From positions 465,838 through 529,837 of the forward strand of contig JAGRKE010000002.1 of the NCBI GenBank assembly GCA_020442385.1: a stretch of 64,000 nucleotides of DNA, written 5' to 3'. Position 1 is the first letter of the stretch; each line of letters begins with the position of its first letter. The notes below the pieces were generated by a model that had not been told where the DNA came from, did no database searches, and saw nothing but the letters and a program-made list of their open reading frames with translations. The stretch comes from Alphaproteobacteria bacterium (lineage in GTDB: Bacteria > Pseudomonadota > Alphaproteobacteria > Micavibrionales > Micavibrionaceae). This document shows, piece after piece, positions 40,967-50,764 of the stretch. A program made the position numbers and the translations under genes.

Positions 40967-42844
40967 CTACCCCGCCTTCACGACGTTGTTTTTAAAAACT
41001 GTTTCAGGCGAAATTTGTGACGCTCCGGGATCACGCTTTTGCGTCTCAAATAAAATATCACGCGCCAATGGCGCCGCCGTTGCAGATCCTCCTACACCGT
41101 GCTCAACAACAACGCAACATACATAGCGCGGATCATTAACAGGGGCATATCCAACAAACAAACCATGATGTCTGTATTTCCACGGCAGTTCTTCATTGGA
41201 AATTCCAGCTTGGCGTTGCGCCGCTGTAATTCTTTTTACCTGCGCCGTTCCCGTTTTACCGCCCATCGCCATATCGGGCTGCACAATACGAGAACCATAA
41301 GCCGTCCCCTTCTGGTTGTTTACAACCTTATCCATCCCCTGCTTCACCAAATGTAAATGCCATTCATGTATATCCAGCTTAGGAAAATCCTCGCGGCGCT
41401 CTTCGTGCTGCCCGACATAGGCGCTGAGCCATGGCTTAACAGCATATCCACCATTGACCAGACGCGCGGTCATCACAGCCAGCTGAAGCGGCGTGGCCTG
41501 CAAATAGCCCTGCCCGATACTGGCAACAATTGTCTCTCCGGGCTTCCACGAACTGCCGTGATACCCCATTTTCCAGTCCTTATCAGGTACAAGCCCCGGA
41601 CTTTCTTCAGGTAAATCGAAAGAGAGTTTTTCACCCAGCCCCAGCTCTCTGGCGACTTGAGCAATGTTATCAATCCCGATCTCCGTTGATATTTGATAAA
41701 AGTAGGTATCGCAAGACATCGCCAGCGCATCAATAAGATTGACCGTGCCATGCCCGCTGGGCTTCCAGCAGTGAAAACGGTCTCCCCCGTAATCATAATG
41801 GCCTGAACAAAACACGGTTCTATCGCCGGTAATTTTTCCAGCGCGCAAGCCCGCAATAGCCGTAACCATCTTAAAGGTCGAAGCCGGAGGATATTGCCCG
41901 GCCACCGCCTTGTTGGTTAAGGGATGCCCCGGATCGGCCAGTAATTCTTCCCACGCCGAAGCGCTTAAGCCATGCGTGAATAAATTTGGATCAAAATCAG
42001 GATAGGAGGCAAGCCCGTATACCGCACCCGTATGCGCATCAATAACTACGGCAGAAGCACTTTTTTGCTGACTCAAGCGATCCTGCATAAAGCGCTGAAG
42101 CTCTGCATCAATAGATAAAACCACGCGCTCTCCACCCCGGCTGACCTGACGTCCAAGCTCGCGCACCTCGCGGCCGATTACATTCACTTCAACCTCGGAA
42201 GCGCCAGACACACCGCGCAATTCATCATCATATTTTTTCTCAATTCCTGTTTTACCGATTTTAAAGCCGGGCAAATTCAGCGTTTGATTTTCCGCCAATT
42301 CACTTTTGGAAGGCAGTCCAACATAGCCGACAATATGCGCTGTGGCCGGGCCGTAAGGATAACTGCGCACTTCTCCGACATCAATCGACAGACCCGGTAA
42401 ATCTGGCAAATTCACTTCAATCCTGGCTACATCTTCCCAGCTCAGATTGTCTTTCACCTCAAGGGGCAGGAATTTTGATGATTTCTTGGCCTGCTCCAAA
42501 ACTTTCTGAATTTGTTCTTCAGAAAGATCAACATGGGCCTGAAGCTGGCGCAGAGATTTCTCAACGCTTTCGGCTTGTTCAGGAACAATCAAAACCCGAA
42601 AATTCTGGTTATTCACCGCGAGCGGCACGCCAAATCGGTCAACAATCTGACCGCGACTGGGTGCCAGCATTTTAATATTAATACGGTTTCGATCAGACAG
42701 ACGCTTATATTTCTGCCCCTGTGAAATCTGCAACCACGCCAGACGAACGCCTAATCCACCTAAAAAGCAAAATTGCAGCGCTCCTATTACAAAGGCGCGC
42801 CGCGAAAAGCTCTTCATACTGCGGGCATCGTCATTTAGCTCCAT
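40967..42844 (-). CDS. mrdA: Penicillin-binding protein 2 (transpeptidase)
   Basis: A 625-residue class B PBP. One membrane helix lies at about residues 17-40, then the pedestal with SRGQIVDRFG, and the transpeptidase domain with the SxxK motif PPASTFKMV (Ser322), the SxD motif AMSCDTYFY and the KTG motif MGGKTGTAQV. All catalytic residues are present. It crosslinks the glycan made by RodA in the elongasome. Confidence 0.96.
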   Translation of the reverse strand: MELNDDARSMKSFSRRAFVIGALQFCFLGGLGVRLAWLQISQGQKYKRLSDRNRINIKMLAPSRGQIVDRFGVPLAVNNQNFRVLIVPEQAESVEKSLRQLQAHVDLSEEQIQKVLEQAKKSSKFLPLEVKDNLSWEDVARIEVNLPDLPGLSIDVGEVRSYPYGPATAHIVGYVGLPSKSELAENQTLNLPGFKIGKTGIEKKYDDELRGVSGASEVEVNVIGREVRELGRQVSRGGERVVLSIDAELQRFMQDRLSQQKSASAVVIDAHTGAVYGLASYPDFDPNLFTHGLSASAWEELLADPGHPLTNKAVAGQYPPASTFKMVTAIAGLRAGKITGDRTVFCSGHYDYGGDRFHCWKPSGHGTVNLIDALAMSCDTYFYQISTEIGIDNIAQVARELGLGEKLSFDLPEESPGLVPDKDWKMGYHGSSWKPGETIVASIGQGYLQATPLQLAVMTARLVNGGYAVKPWLSAYVGQHEERREDFPKLDIHEWHLHLVKQGMDKVVNNQKGTAYGSRIVQPDMAMGGKTGTAQVKRITAAQRQAGISNEELPWKYRHHGLFVGYAPVNDPRYVCCVVVEHGVGGSATAAPLARDILFETQKRDPGASQISPETVFKNNVVKAG

Positions 42845-42862
42845 GATTTCAAAATAGAGCCT

Positions 42863-43405
42863 CTACCCCCGCATGCGCAACTGAAACGCACGCCCGGGCA
42901 AAAATTTATGTGTGAAATGAAGAATAATACAAACAAACGGAAACAACGCCGCGCCGAACAACGCCGCTGTCAGCATCGGAATAATCGGGTGCAGAGCTAA
43001 ATCTATCAGGCTGAAAAAACCCCATTGCAGGCCGAAAAATGACAGACTGACGATCAAAAACCCTAGCCACAGCATAATAAAGGGCTGCGCCGTCAGGAAC
43101 TTTCTTTGCTCCCCCGTGATCCATTGCACAAGCAAATACAAGAAGGCATGAACACCGATCGGGAAACCACTCAGAAAATCAGTTACACAACCGAGTACGA
43201 AAACAAGCCAACGCGGCAACAAGGTCGGCCTGTAAATCGACCAATAATACAGCGCCATTAAGAAGAACGGTGCTTTGAAGGCTCCGGTAAGCGGATAAGA
43301 AACAGATACAATACCTAAAATGTAGAGGAATAGAATAACGCTATACGCCGGAAGCATCCGCAAAATAGCCTGAGAGCGCTCTGTAAAAGTTGAAAACGGG
43401 ATCAT
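42863..43405 (-). CDS. mreD: Rod-shape determining protein MreD
   Basis: A 180-residue protein with five to six membrane helices and the MreD-like DFLSGFPIGVHAFLYLLVQW segment. Its position between mreC and mrdA confirms the call. It belongs to the elongasome membrane complex. Confidence 0.9.
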   Translation of the reverse strand: MIPFSTFTERSQAILRMLPAYSVILFLYILGIVSVSYPLTGAFKAPFFLMALYYWSIYRPTLLPRWLVFVLGCVTDFLSGFPIGVHAFLYLLVQWITGEQRKFLTAQPFIMLWLGFLIVSLSFFGLQWGFFSLIDLALHPIIPMLTAALFGAALFPFVCIILHFTHKFLPGRAFQLRMRG

Positions 43406-43423
43406 TTTTTGTCTGTGTAAATT

Positions 43424-44323
43424 CTAGCGGCTTTCAAACAAACCGTTATCCGCCTTATCAACAATGCGGACATATACAATACGGTCAAATTTAGCAAACA
43501 GCTTCACTTGCGGCTCGCCGCTTTGCGAATATACAACCCGCCCCACAGGCAAGCCCATCGGGAAGACCCCGCCATGACCAGAGGTAATAATGCGTGAGCC
43601 TTCTTCAAGCTCACTGCCCACTGGTAAATGTGTTAGACGCGGGTTAGCATCATTCCCGCCTGCCATCACGGCATGCTGAGAACTATTTTCCACCAAAACA
43701 GGAACGCGGGAGTTTATATCCGTTACCAGCAAAACGCGCGATGTGTTTTCGCCCACCTCAGTAATGCGCCCAACCAGCCCGTCACTGGAGATTACCGCTT
43801 GGCCTTTATGCACACCATCGCGCTCGCCCGAAGAGACCAAAAAGCTTTTAACGAAAGCGCCGCCAAAGTCAGCGACAATGCGGGTGGTAATATATTTATT
43901 AAAATGCTCCAGCTTCACATTCAAAAGATCGCGCAGAGACTTGTTTTCAGATTCCAGCACCAAAGCCGTTTGATACCATTCGCGCAGTTTTTCATTTTCT
44001 TCGGCAAGACGGGTATTTTCCGCCTGCAATTGCGCAAGGCCGCTAACATTCCGAACAAACAGCGCCGCGTCTTGTGCGGGTTTACTGACGGCACGAAAAA
44101 TCGGAGCAACCGTGTCAGAGACCGCCATGCGCATTGTATCGAGACCTGAAGGCGTCAAAACAGAAAAGGCAATCAGCGCCAATGAAGCAGACATAAAAAT
44201 CAAAGAGGTCAAACTGCCCCCGGCCCAAGGCAGAGGAATCATTTTTGTTAGGCTTCGTGTTGACCACCGTCTTCTCAAAAGACCATCTCTCTTTTCTTTA
44301 AACTGCGCTTGATAGCCCCACAT
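43424..44323 (-). CDS. mreC: Rod-shape determining protein MreC
   Basis: A 299-residue protein with a membrane helix at about 37-57, a coiled coil (LAQLQAENTRLAEENEKLREW) and the beta-barrel domain with GDRDGVHKGQAVISSDGLVGRI-type sequence and SRVPVLVENSS. It links MreB filaments to the periplasmic synthases. It lies 91 bp after mreB. Confidence 0.94.
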   Translation of the reverse strand: MWGYQAQFKEKRDGLLRRRWSTRSLTKMIPLPWAGGSLTSLIFMSASLALIAFSVLTPSGLDTMRMAVSDTVAPIFRAVSKPAQDAALFVRNVSGLAQLQAENTRLAEENEKLREWYQTALVLESENKSLRDLLNVKLEHFNKYITTRIVADFGGAFVKSFLVSSGERDGVHKGQAVISSDGLVGRITEVGENTSRVLLVTDINSRVPVLVENSSQHAVMAGGNDANPRLTHLPVGSELEEGSRIITSGHGGVFPMGLPVGRVVYSQSGEPQVKLFAKFDRIVYVRIVDKADNGLFESR

Positions 44324-44414
44324 GAACCCGCATAAGCGCTCCCTTAGAGTCTAAAGGAAAACAAACGCCAAGACAATTCGCGCGTTCTGTTTATGCAGTA
44401 AGTTTTTTAAGCGT

Positions 44415-45479
<1,065 letters not shown>

Positions 45480-45601
45480 TTAAAGATCAAGACTCATAGC
45501 AGACAAAAACACGCAATGCACCAAGAGTCTTTGCCGAAAGACCATCTTTCAACAAAAGCCGCTAAAAAAATAAAAATTTAGGGATTTAATACAGGAAAAG
45601 C

Positions 45602-45727
45602 TTAGCCCTGACGCGCTTTCATGCGTGGATTACGCTTGTTAATCACGTACAAACGGCCCTTACGGCGAATAACGCGGTTATTGCGGTCTCTGCTCTTCAG
45701 CGATTTCAATGAATTTACAACTTTCAT
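45602..45727 (-). CDS. rpmJ: Ribosomal protein L36 (bL36)
   Basis: A 41-codon gene starting [19 protein letters not shown] and ending [10 protein letters not shown]. The basic sequence [16 protein letters not shown] is that of the cysteine-free, longer L36 paralogue typical of proteobacteria. A TTGACA promoter lies about 60-85 bp upstream. Confidence 0.95.
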   Translation of the reverse strand: MKVVNSLKSLKSRDRNNRVIRRKGRLYVINKRNPRMKARQG

Positions 45728-45783
45728 CGCACTTACTATCCTGTTTCAATAAAAAAGCTGGCAAAACCAGCAACGTGGGCGGA

Positions 45784-45812
45784 CATTAACGGGTCTGACG
45801 CTCTTTTGTCAA
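45784..45812 (-). promoter_or_regulatory. Promoter of rpmJ
   Basis: Minus strand TTGACA (45812-45807), 17-bp spacer, TTAATG (45789-45784). The -35 is perfect, the -10 weak. Confidence 0.5.
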
Positions 45813-45846
45813 GCATTGTCTTGTAAAAAGTTTTACCTCTTTAAAC

Positions 45847-45891
45847 AATGATATTTAGCCTTTGATTAAGAAAGGAATTCTCAATATCATT
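45847..45891 (+). promoter_or_regulatory. Promoter with flanking inverted repeat for the cNMP-EAL gene
   Basis: TTGATT (45862-45867), 17-bp spacer and TATCAT (45885-45890), about 40 bp before ATG 45930. A perfect 9-bp inverted repeat AATGATATT (45847-45855) / AATATCATT (45883-45891) brackets the promoter and overlaps the -10 box, which looks like an operator. Confidence 0.5.
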
Positions 45892-45929
45892 AACACACCG
45901 ATAATCACTCTGAGCGTATACTTTAATCT

Positions 45930-47183
45930 ATGACTGATAAATCAACACAGACAAATCATGGTAATCTAGATGCTGGCGGCTCTAAAAAGCACATAAAAGC
46001 CGGAGAAGCCATTATGGTTCAGGGCGAAAGGGGCGATAGCGCTTATATCATCGAAAGCGGCAAAGTAGAGATTACCCTTCAAGCGCCTGATAACACAGAG
46101 AAAATTGTCGGAACGCGCGGCCCAGGCGCCATGATCGGTGAAATGGCCATCATTGATAACGCCCCGCGCACCGCCACCGTGCGCGCGCTTGAGGATTGCA
46201 TATTGCTGGAAATTACGGCCGATGACTTCTCAAATCGCCTTGATCACAGCGATCCTATATTGAAAATGACCATTCAGGTTATCTTAACGCGCTATCGCGA
46301 CACACTCATACGGGCCAATATTGCCGGAGAAAACCGCAACCGTCCGCCGCCAGAAGTGGCCGAGTTGACCCATGCCAAGCACAGCAATGCGGTGGAAAGC
46401 GTTAAAATATCGAACGAATTCAAAGCCGCCTTGGATAACGGCGAAGTTTCCCTGCATTATCAGCCCATCGTAAATCTAAAAACCGGCGAAATTAGCGGCT
46501 TTGAATCGCTCATGCGCTGGGAACACCCGGAACGCGGGTTTATCTCGCCTAGCATCTTTATCCCGATTGCCGAAGAAAGCGGTGCAATCCTGAAAGCCAG
46601 CCAGTGGGCACTTAAAGAGTCATGCGCAGCTCTTCAACGCCTCGAACAGCGTACAGGCTATAACAGCGATCTCTTTATGAGCGTGAATTTCACCAGCCGG
46701 GATTTTGCGGCAGAGGGCTTCGTTGATAGCGTTTATGAAACCCTAAGCAGGAGCGATGTAAAACCATCGCAGCTTCATATCGAGATCACTGAGCGCATGC
46801 TGATCGACCAGCCTGAATCAGCGCGCGATACTTTGCAAATGTGCCGCAAAGCCGGCATTGATATCTCGATTGATGATTTCGGAACGGGTTATTCCTCGCT
46901 CAGCTACCTGCAATATTTCCCGATCAGCACCCTCAAGATTGACCGCAGCTTTATTAAAGACATGCATGAAAATGAAGGGAGCATGGCACTCGTCAAATCC
47001 ATCATTGCGCTTGGCAAAAACATGAACATGAAAATTATTGCCGAAGGCGTTGAAAAGCTCGAAGAGGCGCAAATACTGCGCGATCTGGATTGTGACATGG
47101 CGCAAGGTTATTATTTCGCCAAGCCGATGTCTGAAATTCAAATCACTGGTTTTATCAAAGACACAAGCAAGATCGAGTTTTAA
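45930..47183 (+). CDS. Cyclic-nucleotide-binding / EAL c-di-GMP phosphodiesterase
   Basis: A 417-residue soluble protein. Residues about 18-130 form a cNMP-binding domain (KAGEAIMVQGERGDSAYIIESGKVEI, GEMAIIDNAPRTATVRA, the phosphate-cassette region). Residues about 165-410 form an EAL domain with the expected active-site residues: FESLMRW (ESL variant), SVNFTSRDF, HIEITE, IDDFGTGYSS, LKIDRSFI, IIAEGVE and DMAQGYYFAKPM. It therefore probably hydrolyses c-di-GMP under cyclic-nucleotide control. It converges with a CHASE2-adenylate cyclase gene with no gap between stops. Confidence 0.9.
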   Translation: MTDKSTQTNHGNLDAGGSKKHIKAGEAIMVQGERGDSAYIIESGKVEITLQAPDNTEKIVGTRGPGAMIGEMAIIDNAPRTATVRALEDCILLEITADDFSNRLDHSDPILKMTIQVILTRYRDTLIRANIAGENRNRPPPEVAELTHAKHSNAVESVKISNEFKAALDNGEVSLHYQPIVNLKTGEISGFESLMRWEHPERGFISPSIFIPIAEESGAILKASQWALKESCAALQRLEQRTGYNSDLFMSVNFTSRDFAAEGFVDSVYETLSRSDVKPSQLHIEITERMLIDQPESARDTLQMCRKAGIDISIDDFGTGYSSLSYLQYFPISTLKIDRSFIKDMHENEGSMALVKSIIALGKNMNMKIIAEGVEKLEEAQILRDLDCDMAQGYYFAKPMSEIQITGFIKDTSKIEF

Positions 47184-49418
47184 TTACTTGGCCTTTGCAA
47201 CATAAACCCCGTTCCAATCCTCACCAGGCGGATTCTTCACAAGGGCTTTAAGGCGGGCCTCATATAAATCATAAACCGTATCCAGCTGAGACTGTTTTTC
47301 TTTCTTGCAGTCCTTAAGATGCTTTTGCGCCTCTTTAAAATCACCCGTGCGGTAAGATTGAATCATCAATTCATGCTTACCTTTTAAAATTTGGAATCCT
47401 TCGTCCTGCGCGACATTTTCATCCCCCAGCAGGGCAAACACGCGCACAGGCTTGGTTTTTCCTTTCACCGTAATCAAATCCAACTCCAAAGTCGCAAAAT
47501 CCGGGATATGTTTTTGTGTTTCTTCGCCCAGCAAAATACCGACATCATAGAGCTTCGTTTGCCCCTCAAGGCGGGATGCTAAATTCACAGAGTCACCCAG
47601 CGCGGAATAGGCAAAACGCTGGCGCGAGCCCATATTCCCCACGGCGCATGGGCCGGTATTAATACCAATCCCGGCCTTTAAGACAATCGGTGCCCCTTCG
47701 GCCTTTTGCGCAAGGTCGTGATTGATCTCATCAAGGGCATCAAGCATCCCCAACGCCGCCTCGCAGGCGTGGCGGGCATGCTCCGCATCATCCAGCGGCG
47801 CATTCCAAAACGCCATCATCGCATCGCCCATATATTTGTCGATCGTCCCGCGATTTTGCATCACCAGATCCGACATGGGCGTGAGGAAATCATTCATCAA
47901 CTGGATCAGTGCTTCAGGCTCCAGCCCTTCTGAAATTCCCGTAAAGCCTCGAATATCACTAAACATGACGGTCAGTTCTTTTATCTCTCCGCCGAGCTTC
48001 AACTTCTCAGGATGCTTGGTCAGCTCCTTCATAAAATCCGTCGAGATATAAAGCCCAAACGCATCGCGCACCTGCCTGCGGTCTTGCTCAGACCGTAAAT
48101 AGGTCAAAATTGTTGAAAGCATAAAGAGCGCAAGCACCGACAATCCCGGATAAGCCACATCAATCAGCATCCCGTATTGATCAAACGCATACCAGCCCGC
48201 ATAAATAAGAACCGAAACCACCATGAAAAGAATTACCGATTGCGCGATTGCTCCAATGAAAGGGGCAAAGATAATGATAAACAAACCAGCCAGCAGAATC
48301 GTAACAGCCTCCAACCCTTCGGCTTCAATTGAGCGGCTGAGATAATTATCCTGCAAAATCTGATCAACAATATTCAGATGCACTTCTACGCCGGGAATAA
48401 AGGTATCCAGCGGCGTTGAGCGAATATCTTTCAGGCCCACAGCGCTTGTGCCGATAAACACGATCTTATCTTTAACCTTCTCAGCGGGTAGAGATTGATC
48501 GAGAACCTTATAGGCCGGGATATACCAATCCTTATTTGATTTGGCGAAATAGACCAAAAATTCACCGCGTGCATTGGTCGGAATAAAGCGCCCCTCTTGC
48601 CCGATTTGAATCCCCTCCACGCCGAAGCGGTTCGGATCTAGCTGCGCATAACGCGGATCACCCAATATCACGCGTCCGCCGCGCTCTTCGTCCAGAACGC
48701 GAATTGTCTCCAGCGACAGGGACGGATAAATGCTGGTGATGCTTGTATCCTCGCGCGCATGCGCCACCAGCATCGGCACGCGGCGGATAATTCCATCAGT
48801 ATCGGTAGAAACGAAGAAGCTACCATTTCCGGCCGCATACTTATTAATGACCTTTAAGTTTGCAGACACTCCGCGTAAATGCGGCACGAATTTTTCCAAA
48901 TCCTTGCCACGAAATACGCCCTTCTGACGCGGCGTTGTATCGGTTTTGTCATTGGTAAAAGAAAAGCCCGTTACAACATTGCCCGCTTTACCAATATCCA
49001 AACCAAAAAGCGTGTCGTTATCAGGCAACGTTTCCAGACGCGGTAGCACATCATCAAACCCATCAAGATCAATCAGTTTTTCCGCGATGGCTTCGGGGGA
49101 AATGCGGTCCGGCTCGGCAAACACAATATCAAAAACAATCACCTTCGCGCCCATCTCTTTGAGGTTTAGAACAAGCTGGCCCATTGTTGTGCGCGGCCAT
49201 GGCATCTGACCAATCTCGGCCAGTGAAGCTTCATCGATATCAATAATCGCAATGCGGTCCGAGGCCACGCGCGGTTTCAAAATATTGTAATTATCAAAGG
49301 TAAAGTTTTGAATTTGTTGACGCCAACGCGCATCGGAAAAACTCATCACCACAGCCACAAACAGCAAAATCAGCAAAAGGATGATATGAGTTATTTGACT
49401 GGAAAGAATGCGTTGCAT
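47184..49418 (-). CDS. CHASE2-domain adenylate/guanylate cyclase (class III)
   Basis: A 744-residue membrane protein: one N-terminal helix, an extracytoplasmic CHASE2 sensor (about 30-330; IAIIDIDEASLAEIGQMPWPR, DIVFAEPDR, FIGTSAVGLKDIRSTPLD), three helices (about 350-440) and a class III cyclase catalytic domain with metal-binding FSDIRGFT and GDAMMAFW, and SALGDSVNLASRLEG. Key Asp residues are present, so it should be active; cAMP is the likely product. ATG 49418 has TTAGGAC upstream. It begins 8 bp after the HlyD gene, making it the last gene of the secretion operon. Confidence 0.9.
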   Translation of the reverse strand: MQRILSSQITHIILLLILLFVAVVMSFSDARWRQQIQNFTFDNYNILKPRVASDRIAIIDIDEASLAEIGQMPWPRTTMGQLVLNLKEMGAKVIVFDIVFAEPDRISPEAIAEKLIDLDGFDDVLPRLETLPDNDTLFGLDIGKAGNVVTGFSFTNDKTDTTPRQKGVFRGKDLEKFVPHLRGVSANLKVINKYAAGNGSFFVSTDTDGIIRRVPMLVAHAREDTSITSIYPSLSLETIRVLDEERGGRVILGDPRYAQLDPNRFGVEGIQIGQEGRFIPTNARGEFLVYFAKSNKDWYIPAYKVLDQSLPAEKVKDKIVFIGTSAVGLKDIRSTPLDTFIPGVEVHLNIVDQILQDNYLSRSIEAEGLEAVTILLAGLFIIIFAPFIGAIAQSVILFMVVSVLIYAGWYAFDQYGMLIDVAYPGLSVLALFMLSTILTYLRSEQDRRQVRDAFGLYISTDFMKELTKHPEKLKLGGEIKELTVMFSDIRGFTGISEGLEPEALIQLMNDFLTPMSDLVMQNRGTIDKYMGDAMMAFWNAPLDDAEHARHACEAALGMLDALDEINHDLAQKAEGAPIVLKAGIGINTGPCAVGNMGSRQRFAYSALGDSVNLASRLEGQTKLYDVGILLGEETQKHIPDFATLELDLITVKGKTKPVRVFALLGDENVAQDEGFQILKGKHELMIQSYRTGDFKEAQKHLKDCKKEKQSQLDTVYDLYEARLKALVKNPPGEDWNGVYVAKAK

Positions 49419-49426
49419 CAATTGTC

Positions 49427-50764
49427 CTAATGCTCCGTAAAGGCGACGTTACGCGCGCGCAAGATCGGCTTCATCATATATTCCAAAATCGTGCGTTTGC
49501 CGGTAATAATCTCAACCTGCGCAACCATCCCCGGTGTAATCGGCAACGGATTTTCATCGCTGCCCAGATGATTTTTGTCGGTGCGCACTTCAATTTCAAA
49601 AGACACATTGCCGTCTCTGTCAGTAATACTGTTCGCCGCAATCCGGCTAAGCGTGCCTTTCAATGCACCGTATTTTTGCGCATCATAAGCTGTAATTTTC
49701 ACCTTTGCGGGCTGACCGCTGCGGATAAACGCAATCTGATCGGGCGCAACGCGCGCAATAATTTTCAATTCATCATCGAGAGGCACAATCTCAACCAAGC
49801 GCTGCGCCGGTTCAACCACACCGCCAATCGTCGTCAGCGCCAAATTATTCACCACCCCGTCAACGGGAGAGCGAATTTCAGTGCGGTACACACGATCGCC
49901 AATGGATTTCAAATTCTCCTGCGTTGTCGCCAGCTCAGTTTCAACACTGTTAAGTTCTGAAAGCGCCTGAGAACGGAAGCGATCATCTTGAGATTCGCGC
50001 TCTTTTTGCGCCACTTCCAATTCAGATTGCAGCCCGCGCTTTTTCTCGCCCAGCGCATTGATACGGCCGTTCACATCTGCCAGTTCGCGTTCAAGACGAA
50101 GCTGCTCCAGCTTTGGCACGGCGCGCTGTTCCACCATTTTTCGTGTAAGATCCAGCTCTTCTTTGAGCAGCTTGCGGTTTTGGAACAGCTGATTAATCTC
50201 GGCATTCACTTGTGAAATTTCCGCCTCGGCCTTACCGATACGATCATCCAAAATGGAATAGGCGTTTTGTAATTCTTTTTGCCGGGATTGATACAGCGCC
50301 ATTTCATTTTGCGCGATTTTTGGCGCTTTTTCCTGCACACTCTGCGGCACAACAAAATCCTGACCATCGGCTTCGGCATGCAAGCGGGCGCGTTTTGCCT
50401 CCAGTTCTAAAAAGCGCGCTTCGGTGCCACGCTCTTGCGAGGAAAACTGCACATCACTCATACGGATTAGAACCTGCCCCTCCTCAACGCTCTCGCCCTC
50501 GCGCACCAAAATTTCGGAGAGGATGCCGCCTTCTAAACTCTGAACGACCTGAATTTCTTTGGTCGGCACGACCCGGCCCTGCCCGCGCGTAATTTCCTCC
50601 ACCTGCGACAAGGCGGCCCAGATAAATCCGAACACCACGAATCCGACAATTGCAAAAAACATCAGTGTCGCAGCATTGGCCGGGCGCATGCGGGTTGCCG
50701 CCTCCAGCTCTGACATGAAGTCGGTTTCATTCACCTTCTCATCTTTACCAAACAGTCCCATCAT
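49427..50764 (-). CDS. Type I secretion periplasmic adaptor (HlyD family)
   Basis: A 445-residue membrane-fusion protein: one membrane helix at about 35-55, a biotinyl-lipoyl half motif (RVVPTKEIQVVQSLEGGILSEILVREGESVEEGQVLIRM), a long coiled coil (about 150-290) and the second lipoyl half (IRSPVDGVVNNLALTTIGGVV) plus a barrel domain. It joins the ABC transporter to the TolC-like channel. Its start overlaps the transporter's stop (ATGA). Confidence 0.94.
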   Translation of the reverse strand: MMGLFGKDEKVNETDFMSELEAATRMRPANAATLMFFAIVGFVVFGFIWAALSQVEEITRGQGRVVPTKEIQVVQSLEGGILSEILVREGESVEEGQVLIRMSDVQFSSQERGTEARFLELEAKRARLHAEADGQDFVVPQSVQEKAPKIAQNEMALYQSRQKELQNAYSILDDRIGKAEAEISQVNAEINQLFQNRKLLKEELDLTRKMVEQRAVPKLEQLRLERELADVNGRINALGEKKRGLQSELEVAQKERESQDDRFRSQALSELNSVETELATTQENLKSIGDRVYRTEIRSPVDGVVNNLALTTIGGVVEPAQRLVEIVPLDDELKIIARVAPDQIAFIRSGQPAKVKITAYDAQKYGALKGTLSRIAANSITDRDGNVSFEIEVRTDKNHLGSDENPLPITPGMVAQVEIITGKRTILEYMMKPILRARNVAFTEH

